Shown here one piece after another: positions 1 to 4,190 of a DNA stretch of 7,174 nucleotides. The notes below the pieces were generated by a model. That model worked only from the letters and a program-made list of their open reading frames with translations. It searched no databases and was not told the origin of the DNA. Every line of letters starts with the position of its first letter. Position 1 is the stretch's first letter. The position numbers and the translations under genes are program-made. Source of the DNA: Pseudomonadota bacterium (GTDB lineage Bacteria > BMS3Abin14); contig DAOVVW010000040.1 of the NCBI GenBank assembly GCA_030636965.1, positions 1-7,174 of the forward strand. Direction: 5' to 3'.

Positions 1-35
1 ACAAAATTCTGACTCCTGACTACTGAATTCTGACT
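1..35. repeat. In-phase heptamer repeat array
   Basis: Five 7-base units lie end to end with no gaps. TCTGACT occurs at 8-14 and 29-35, with CCTGACT at 15-21 and ACTGAAT at 22-28; the first unit (1-7) is degenerate. The 12-mer AATTCTGACTCC appears twice (5-16 and 26-37), exactly 21 bases apart. The rest of the spacer (36-77) holds two copies of CTACAGCRAC (starting at 42 and 61). A third, CTACAGTAAC at 86, lies inside the last codons of the cyclophilin gene. The array may continue left of the window. No function can be assigned. Confidence 0.7.
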
Positions 36-77
36 CCCTTTCTACAGCGACAGTCTCCAGCTACAGCAACTATCGTT

Positions 78-665
78 TTATTCAACTACAGTAACTTTTT
101 CTATAACAACAACATCAACCGGTACATCGCTGAACCCTCCCGCCGAACCGGTCTCGACCCCGCCGATAGCATCAACGACATCCATGCCCTCGATCACCTT
201 GCCGAAGACCGCATAGCCATACCCTTGAGCTGATTTATCCCTGAAATCCAGGAATCCGTTATTCACGAGATTAATGAAAAACTGGCTGGTGGCGCTGTTG
301 ACCTGATTTGTCCTCGCCATGGCCAGTGTGCCCTGCAAGTTCTTGAGCCCGTTGACCGCCTCGTTGCTGATAGGACCGCACTTACTGTTGTCTTTCATGG
401 CATTCTTAAACCCGCCGCCCTGGATCATGAAATCGGATATCACTCGATGAAATATAGTCCCGTCGTAGTGACCCTCCTTTACATAAGTCAGAAAATTTTC
501 CACCGTCACCGGAGCCTTTTCCTGATCCAGTTCCGCGACTATGACTCCCTTGCTGGTTTCTATCGTTACTTTCACCTTTTTCCTCCCTTCCTTTTCACAA
601 CCGGTATATAGAACCATCATCATTATGAGTAAAACCGAAAATATCGAGGTTGTTTTTGCTCTCAT
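78..665 (-). CDS. Cyclophilin-type peptidyl-prolyl cis-trans isomerase, predicted lipoprotein
   Basis: This 195-residue protein should catalyse cis-trans isomerisation of X-Pro bonds and so assist folding of exported proteins. Residues 1-22 form a basic then hydrophobic signal peptide ending in LYTGC, a lipobox-like site that would make Cys23 the lipidated first residue. Tyr at -3 is atypical. The cyclophilin fold spans about 31-195: FHRVI with the catalytic-type Arg74, FMIQGG (79-84), LAMART (114-119), NSATSQFFINL (123-133) and GFLD (137-140). Phe138 replaces the Trp of cyclophilin A, as is usual in bacterial PpiA/PpiB. The C-terminus (VVIEKVTVVE) matches the natural end of the family, so the gene is complete. 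The ATG at 665 follows AAGGA at about 9 bases. The lipid anchor suggests a membrane-attached enzyme in the periplasm. No partner gene is adjacent; the upstream neighbour on the same strand is the zinc-ribbon gene, separated by repeats. Confidence 0.93.
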   Translation of the reverse strand: MRAKTTSIFSVLLIMMMVLYTGCEKEGRKKVKVTIETSKGVIVAELDQEKAPVTVENFLTYVKEGHYDGTIFHRVISDFMIQGGGFKNAMKDNSKCGPISNEAVNGLKNLQGTLAMARTNQVNSATSQFFINLVNNGFLDFRDKSAQGYGYAVFGKVIEGMDVVDAIGGVETGSAGGFSDVPVDVVVIEKVTVVE

Positions 666-683
666 TCAGTCATTTCCTTATTG

Positions 684-728
684 CTGGCCTTCGGCCAGAG
701 TTTCTAGTTTCTTATTTCTGGTTTCTGG
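684..728. repeat. Short hairpin plus TTTCTNN heptamer array
   Basis: The bases at 684-698 form a perfect 6-bp stem (CTGGCC/GGCCAG) closed by TTC. It is followed at 701-728 by four in-phase 7-base units of pattern TTTCTNN (TTTCTAG, TTTCTTA, then TTTCTGG twice). On the plus strand a GC stem followed by T-rich DNA resembles an intrinsic terminator, but no plus-strand gene leads into it. On the minus strand no T run follows. I therefore treat the segment as repeat DNA in the spacer before the cyclophilin gene. Confidence 0.6.
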
Positions 729-747
729 TAATCCAAAAACCCAAACT

Positions 748-1119
748 TCAGCCTTTCTCCGTGTACTCCGTGGTGAACCCAAACCCGAATCTCTGTGTCC
801 TCTGTGACTCTGTGGTGAAAAGCCCGGTTTCCGACTTATCCGTCAACTTACGCCACATCGCCTCTGCCTCATCGCGATCGCTGTCTTCAGGCTCTGAACT
901 ATCAACCTCCCTGGCAATGAAGTAATCACAGAAATTACCGGCTTCAGGATCCCTTTCTTTCTCAGCCTGGGGTTCTGTGCACTGTTCGCTCCGAGTATTC
1001 CACAATCTGCACTGGACGCAGGAGTGAAGATTGGCGCTACAGTGGGGACATAATTCACGGAAGCCGACCTTATTTTCGATATTCACCTCTTTACTGCAAT
1101 CGTGGCACTTTATTATCAT
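748..1119 (-). CDS. Small zinc-ribbon protein with repeat-encoded tail
   Basis: This 123-residue cytoplasmic protein has paired Cys motifs: C5-x2-C8 with C24-x2-C27 (ELCPHC), then C34-x2-C37 with C47 and C64 in the segment through GNFCDYF. The layout predicts two zinc sites. It resembles a family of small uncharacterised bacterial zinc-ribbon proteins with an N-F-C-D-x-F ending after the last Cys; I know no function for them. Residues 72-95 are acidic and probably disordered. The last 23 residues (101-123, from FTTESQ) are encoded by an intergenic-type repeat at 751-819, so the native C-terminus probably lay near residue 95-100. The ATG at 1119 has a modest AAGGG upstream. Cysteine count and spacing make the gene real; its exact 3' end may be accidental. 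Confidence 0.8.
   Translation of the reverse strand: MIIKCHDCSKEVNIENKVGFRELCPHCSANLHSCVQCRLWNTRSEQCTEPQAEKERDPEAGNFCDYFIAREVDSSEPEDSDRDEAEAMWRKLTDKSETGLFTTESQRTQRFGFGFTTEYTEKG
751..819 (-). repeat. Dispersed-type repeat forming the 3' end of the zinc-ribbon gene
   Basis: Read on the minus strand, two related units occur. One begins TTCACCACAGAGTCACAGAG at 819 and the other TTCACCACGGAGTACACGGA near 777, separated by a GGGTTT-type linker. Similar CACCACAGAG/CACGGAG repeats are, from general experience, common in spacers of environmental bacterial genomes. Here the repeat is read in frame (FTTESQRTQR, then FTTEYTEKG) and supplies the stop codon. Confidence 0.7.
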
Positions 1120-1152
1120 TTGTAGCCCTTATCCGGTTCCGAGTTTATTGAT

Positions 1153-1278
1153 CCAAAATCCAATGTACAAGATCGTTATGCGTAATGCGTGATGCGTAAT
1201 GTGTGACAAGTGATTTGTAATTAGTGATTGGTGATTAGTGAAACCAATTTCCAATCTCCATTAACCAATATCTAACGT
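1153..1278. repeat. Mosaic of in-phase heptamer arrays
   Basis: Almost the whole spacer between the zinc-ribbon and trmH genes is built of 7-base units. 1153-1173 holds three units (CCAAAAT, CCAATGT, ACAAGAT). 1178-1240 holds nine units with no slip in phase, general pattern ATNNGTR: ATGCGTA/ATGCGTG types first, ATTAGTG/ATTGGTG types last, and one divergent ACAAGTG. 1244-1271 holds four units of CCAATNT type, and CTAACGT follows at 1272-1278. Only short linkers (1174-1177 and 1241-1243) break the phase. The texture resembles the heptameric short tandem repeats described in cyanobacteria, but I infer no relationship. No promoter or RNA is recognisable. Confidence 0.82.
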
Positions 1279-1285
1279 TCTTCGT

Positions 1286-1317
1286 CGACACGCCGTTACG
1301 CCGATACTCCGTTACGA
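1286..1317. repeat. Octamer repeat array, copy 1
   Basis: Four contiguous 8-base units follow the pattern CGNYACNC: CGACACGC at 1286, CGTTACGC at 1294, CGATACTC at 1302 and CGTTACGA at 1310. A related four-unit array sits at 3437-3468, and the two align base for base over about 36 positions with roughly seven differences by eye. The array directly abuts the inverted repeat at the end of trmH. Confidence 0.72.
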
Positions 1318-1368
1318 ATACTGGACGTTCAGTGACATCATTCATCCTCACTCAGAACGTCCAGTATT
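1317..1368 (-). other. Long inverted repeat spanning the trmH stop codon
   Basis: AATACTGGACGTTC (1317-1330) is the exact reverse complement of 1355-1368, a perfect 14-bp arm. Five more pairs (AGTGA 1331-1335 with TCACT 1348-1352) extend the stem across a two-base bulge, leaving a 12-base loop at 1336-1347. The right arm encodes the last part of TrmH (T-I-L-D-V) and the stop codon TGA is at 1338-1340. In the trmH transcript this would be a very stable 3'-end hairpin. No T run follows on the minus strand, so it may protect the mRNA end or act as a non-canonical terminator. Its role is inference; the pairing is directly visible. Confidence 0.75.
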
Positions 1369-1988
1369 GTATCCGCGTGCTTCACCGACTTGTTGATCCA
1401 TCTCTCCATCAGTTGCCGGTTCTCATTTTCCGGCAGGGCCTCGGCCTTTTCTTTCCTGTTTTCTTTCCATTGTCTGACATGATGGATCGTGATCCCGGCA
1501 GCTACGGACACGTTCAGGCTCTGGGAAAAACCCACGAGAGGTATCACGAAGAGCCCATCAGCCATTCTAATGACTGTCTCACTGGCCCCATTCACTTCAT
1601 TACCGAAGATCAAAGCTATCTTCCCCGTAAAATCGCAATCACGAAGTGGGACTGACCCTTCTTCGAAGGAACCAGCCAGTATTTTAAACCCCTCTTCTTT
1701 TAGCAGCCTGATGCATTCCTCGGCGGTTTCATAATAGTGGATCGTTAACCACCTGTCTGCACCCTGAGTTATATCCTGAAACGGTTTCACCTTTTCGGAC
1801 TGGGGAATAACGTGAACGTACTGTATACCGAAGGCCTCGCAGGTCCTAAGGACAGCATCAATATTGTGATCCTTGTGGAAGCTGTCTACCACCAGCGTCA
1901 GGGACGCGGTCCTCTTGTCAAGCACCTCCTGGAGCCTCTTTTTCCTTTTGGAAAGGATAAACTGTTCCAGATTGTTTTTTCTCTTCAC
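1338..1988 (-). CDS. trmH: TrmH-family (SpoU) tRNA 2'-O-ribose methyltransferase
   Basis: This 216-residue SPOUT-class enzyme uses S-adenosylmethionine to methylate a ribose 2'-OH, most likely of guanosine 18 in tRNA. The three SpoU motifs are intact. Motif 1 is HNIDAVLRTCEAFG (41-54), with Asn42 and the catalytic-type Arg48. Motif 2 is IFGNEVNGAS (127-136), with Glu131. Motif 3 is IPLVGFSQSLNVSVAAGI (149-166), with Asn159, forming the deep-knot cofactor site. The N-terminal helix before motif 1 (about 12-30, LSKRKKRLQEVLDKRTASLT) and the total length fit TrmH rather than the longer RlmB/TrmL-like members. The start is GTG at 1988: an in-frame TAA lies six bases upstream, so no longer form is possible. 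The Shine-Dalgarno is weak (GGGT). A CAATTC-T-GAATTG palindrome at 1997-2009 sits just upstream and could be an operator or chance. The final codons take part in a long inverted repeat. Confidence 0.92.
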   Translation of the reverse strand: MKRKNNLEQFILSKRKKRLQEVLDKRTASLTLVVDSFHKDHNIDAVLRTCEAFGIQYVHVIPQSEKVKPFQDITQGADRWLTIHYYETAEECIRLLKEEGFKILAGSFEEGSVPLRDCDFTGKIALIFGNEVNGASETVIRMADGLFVIPLVGFSQSLNVSVAAGITIHHVRQWKENRKEKAEALPENENRQLMERWINKSVKHADTILDVLSEDE

Positions 1989-2060
1989 TGATTACCCAAT
2001 TCTGAATTGTTAGTAACAGAACTATTGATCAATAACTAGCAACTTACATCTGTCCTCATA

Positions 2061-2147
2061 TTCATCCTCTCCCCTGGTGGGAGAGGAACGAGGAGAGGGG
2101 GATATTTACCACCCTCCCCCTTCCCCTCCCATCAAGGGAGGGGTGAA
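2061..2147. repeat. GC-rich CCCCTCCC hairpin repeats, copy 1
   Basis: There are two adjacent hairpins. TCCTCTCCC (2065-2073) pairs with GGGAGAGGA (2079-2087), a perfect 9-bp stem with loop CTGGT. CCCCTCCC (2123-2130) pairs with GGGAGGGG (2136-2143), a perfect 8-bp stem with loop ATCAA. The second is closely related to the hairpin at 3407-3427. Such purine/pyrimidine-skewed hairpins are frequent intergenic repeats in environmental bacterial genomes. In the spacer upstream of trmH the element could be transcribed, but no role is evident. Confidence 0.75.
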
Positions 2148-2172
2148 CATTAACAATCTAATTTCTAATGCT

Positions 2173-2264
2173 CCAATTTCCAATTTCCAGAATTTGATTT
2201 TTGCCTAGTCCTTCTCAATTCCAAGTTTTGTTCACGTTGGACATTGGACCTTGGACATTGGACT
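2173..2264. repeat. CCAATTT and TTGGACN heptamer arrays
   Basis: Positions 2173-2193 hold CCAATTT twice and then CCAGAAT, in phase. Positions 2237-2264 hold four in-phase units of TTGGACN (A, C, A, T at the last base). The second is, on the opposite strand, the CCAATGT/CCAAGGT form of the same family, so the two blocks lie in inverted orientation. The array ends six bases before the stop codon of the DUF89 gene. The A/T-rich linker at 2194-2236 shows nothing further that I recognise. Confidence 0.75.
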
Positions 2265-2270
2265 GCATTA

Positions 2271-3131
2271 TCACCACTTCATCACCACCATATCACCTTC
2301 CGATGCCCCAAGATACTGGGCCACGACATGGCACTTGACGATAAACAGCATGAAGATCCGGCCCTCCTTCGGTAGTTCTGTCAATGTCTCGAAATTGCCC
2401 TGCCCCTTGGAGATTACCAGGTCGGCCCGATCCCAGATCTCCCTGAACTCGCTGCTGCATATTGCCGGGACTGTTCCCGGCATTCGTTGGCCTGTATCAA
2501 TGATCTGCGCATGCTCGTGAATCCCGGCCCTTCTGGCATCCTCTTTTGTAGCGTCGTTTATGATAGCGCCGCCCTTGACAGCATAGTAAAGGCGGCTTTG
2601 GTCCAGCATTTCCATAAAGAGGCGGTCGAATACGGTTTCACCTGCATTGTCTCCGATATAGAGCACCTCCCTTGCGAGAACGGATTTCTCAGAAAGTTCC
2701 TGGAGGTTATCGATAAATAACGGTCTGGTCATGTAGCCAAGGAGGACTTCCTCCAGATCTATTTCCCCTCTGCTCTTCCCTGTACCGAAATCGATAACAT
2801 TTCCGGCAATGGCCATTCTGGCTGCTGCCTCAAAGGGGTCGGAGGATGCTATGACCTTTTCCTTCACGGAGGGGAACAGCTTCAGGGCTTTGTCTGTAAA
2901 ATGGATTTTTTGGGGAAGATATGGGTCGTCGTTTCCACAAATCCGGGCCACGTGGCCGTAAAGACCAACACTTACCTCCGGTGGAGTAAGTTCATCATCC
3001 CAGACCTTTTCCAGAATATCCGCCGCCTCGACACAGGCCTTCCTGATAAGGTCAGGATCGTCACATGCCGCACGGGCTGTTAGTTCAATCTGTCTGATCA
3101 GGCAGGGCCGGCAATCCGGATGAATTTTCAT
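2271..3131 (-). CDS. DUF89 / ARMT1-like damage-control phosphatase
   Basis: This 286-residue protein belongs to the metal-dependent DUF89 phosphatase family, whose studied members remove phosphate from damaged or surplus sugar phosphates and phospho-metabolites. Visible hallmarks in order are an N-terminal C7-x2-C10 pair (DCRPCLIRQ), typical of the prokaryotic subfamily; AGNVIDFG (109-116); IGDNAGETVFD (159-169), with Asp161, Asn162 and Asp169 as likely metal/phosphate ligands; VKGGAIINDAT (185-195); SKGQGNFETL (241-250); and the closing VKCHVVAQYLG (265-275), the usual K-C-x-V-V-A motif. Length and motif order match the family. The ATG at 3131 follows a weak AAGG. The substrate cannot be read from the sequence. 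The gene stands alone: a 356-base repeat spacer separates it from the feo operon and a repeat spacer from trmH. Membership is secure, the specific reaction is not. Confidence 0.92.
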   Translation of the reverse strand: MKIHPDCRPCLIRQIELTARAACDDPDLIRKACVEAADILEKVWDDELTPPEVSVGLYGHVARICGNDDPYLPQKIHFTDKALKLFPSVKEKVIASSDPFEAAARMAIAGNVIDFGTGKSRGEIDLEEVLLGYMTRPLFIDNLQELSEKSVLAREVLYIGDNAGETVFDRLFMEMLDQSRLYYAVKGGAIINDATKEDARRAGIHEHAQIIDTGQRMPGTVPAICSSEFREIWDRADLVISKGQGNFETLTELPKEGRIFMLFIVKCHVVAQYLGASEGDMVVMKW

Positions 3132-3176
3132 TTCGCCTTAATTTTCAGTTCATCCCCCAATTGGTTGGTGGTTCAG

Positions 3177-3357
3177 TATTGATGGCTTCGCAAGAAGTCA
3201 CCAAAGCGCCCATTGGGGGCGCCCAAATCAATGACTTGCATAGCAAGTCGTTGATTTGAGAGGAAAGCGAAAACGACGCTTTTCGCTTTCCGAGGAGTAA
3301 AAAGCAACGGATGGACTTTTTACGACCCTATCAATATTGATGACTTCGTAAAAATCC
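3177..3357. repeat. Five-hairpin repeat element flanked by related direct repeats
   Basis: Five stems follow one another. H1 is 3183-3200 (7 bp, GCAA loop). H2 is 3206-3222 (GCGCCC/GGGCGC, 5-base loop). H3 is 3224-3258 (16 bp, loop ATA). H4 is 3262-3291 (12 bp, GGAAAGCGAAAA arm). H5 is 3297-3323 (8 bp, GTAAAAAG arm). An imperfect direct repeat beginning TATTGATGRCTTCGYAA bounds the block (3177-3199 and 3335-3357, 18 of 23 identical). H1 and H3 each contain one position that pairs as G-U only in plus-strand RNA and mismatches as A-C in minus-strand RNA. No ORF with protein-like character is present. This looks like a dispersed non-coding repeat, possibly transcribed or mobilised in trans. The identity is unknown to me. 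Confidence 0.78.
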
Positions 3358-3387
3358 TTTCGAGCTGTTTTTAGAGGCGGTAGATGG

Positions 3388-3430
3388 TGCCCCCTCCCCT
3401 TAAGTTCCCCTCCCGCCAGGGGAGGGGAGT
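3388..3430. repeat. GC-rich CCCCTCCC hairpin repeat, copy 2
   Basis: CCCCTCCC (3407-3414) pairs perfectly with GGGAGGGG (3420-3427) across loop GCCAG; a further CCCCTCCCC lies at 3391-3399. The arm sequence is identical to that of the hairpin at 2123-2143, with a different loop (GCCAG against ATCAA), which suggests a dispersed repeat whose stem is conserved. Confidence 0.7.
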
Positions 3431-3436
3431 AAGCGC

Positions 3437-3468
3437 CGACACTCCGGCACGCCGATACCCCGATACGT
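3437..3468. repeat. Octamer repeat array, copy 2
   Basis: Four contiguous 8-base units occur: CGACACTC at 3437, CGGCACGC at 3445, CGATACCC at 3453 and CGATACGT at 3461. They match the array at 1286-1317. The array lies 19 bases after the stop of the dtxR-like gene, at the downstream end of the feo operon. No T-rich terminator is visible between. Confidence 0.7.
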
Positions 3469-3487
3469 ATCAAGTCTGGTAAAAGCC

Positions 3488-4177
3488 CTACTCTTTGGAC
3501 AGCTCCTGGCGCCGCACGAATATGGCAGATGCCATTCCCTCGTCCACGGCGTACCGACTGAACCCTACATTAAAGACAAAAGACGGGAATCTCCTCTCAA
3601 GGTCCACGTCTTCACCGGGAAGAATACCCATAGCCATCAGTTTCTTGAGTTTTTCCGAATCTCCTGAATGAATATACGCGATGACACCTTCCTCGCCGGG
3701 ACGCAGCTGGCTCATGGGAACTACCGCCTGATCAACGGCTGTTTCCGCCCTGTGGCAGCACTCCCCTATAGGTATGGGCCTGTCATGAGGGCACGTCTTG
3801 GGATGTCCCAGAAGCTCGCAGATCTTCTCTTCCAGGTCCGGTTTAATGAGCATATGCTCAAAGCGGCACGCAACGTTTTCCACTTCATCTTCCACAATAT
3901 CGAAGATGTCGGCAAAAAGCCTTTCGCTGAGGCGGTGTCTGCGGATAGTCATCCTGGCCTCTTCAAATCCTGTGTCCGTCAGACGAACTTCGTTATCCTC
4001 CACCTGTACCAGACCTCTTTTCTTCAGGTCTTCCACAGCTTCGGCGGGAGGTCCGGAAAGGCCAATGATGAGTATCTCGTCCACCGGGATGGACTCGCGC
4101 CCGCCTTCTTCAAGGCTCGTCCAGAGCACTTCGAGGACCTCGTCCTGTATCTCTTCAGTATGTTTGGTAAGTTCCAC
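3488..4177 (-). CDS. DtxR/IdeR-type metal-dependent regulator with C-terminal FeoA-like domain
   Basis: This 229-residue DNA-binding protein is predicted to repress metal-uptake genes when loaded with Fe(II) or a similar metal. Residues about 8-75 are the winged helix-turn-helix; about 76-148 the dimerisation and metal-binding domain; about 152-225 an SH3-like FeoA domain (PMSQLRPGEEGVIAYI to VDEGMASAIFVRR). By eye alignment H81 and E85 match the DtxR ancillary ligands H79 and E83. C104-x2-E107-H108 (ACRFEH) matches the C102/E105/H106 primary site; MntR has Glu in place of that Cys, so an iron-type sensor is favoured. A further Cys/His cluster follows (C120, C129, H131, C140, C141, H142). The start is GTG at 4177 with a strong AAAGGAGAT close upstream, and the 13-base gap to feoB makes co-transcription very likely. 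Similar fusions are known in the DtxR family. The metal and operator are inferred. Confidence 0.9.
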   Translation of the reverse strand: MELTKHTEEIQDEVLEVLWTSLEEGGRESIPVDEILIIGLSGPPAEAVEDLKKRGLVQVEDNEVRLTDTGFEEARMTIRRHRLSERLFADIFDIVEDEVENVACRFEHMLIKPDLEEKICELLGHPKTCPHDRPIPIGECCHRAETAVDQAVVPMSQLRPGEEGVIAYIHSGDSEKLKKLMAMGILPGEDVDLERRFPSFVFNVGFSRYAVDEGMASAIFVRRQELSKE

Positions 4178-4190
4178 GATATCTCCTTTA

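Noticed and set aside
487..493. Functional defect of FeoB inferred from CSAQ (protein residues 489-492) in place of CSAR
   Set aside because: Coordinates here are protein residues. The Cys is intact, surrounding motifs are normal, and this substitution alone is plausible natural variation.
843..1058. 71-codon minus-strand frame overlapping the zinc-ribbon gene
   Set aside because: It is an alternate frame of a gene whose paired cysteines support the other frame.
1153..1278. CRISPR array
   Set aside because: Units are 7 bases with no unique spacers of 25-40 bases, and no cas gene is present.
3177..3357. Transposon or MITE with terminal inverted repeats
   Set aside because: The end repeats are direct, not inverted, and no target duplication or transposase is visible; it is kept as an undefined repeat element.
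3228..3473. 81-codon minus-strand frame between the DUF89 gene and the feo operon
   Set aside because: Its sequence is just the octamer array, the GC-rich hairpin and part of the multi-hairpin element read as protein (IGVSACRSVG, PPLAGGELKG); there is no independent coding signal.
4178..4190. Missing small feoA gene between feoB and the dtxR-like gene
   Set aside because: The gap is only 13 bases and holds the ribosome binding site; FeoA-like sequence is found only in the regulator's C-terminal domain.
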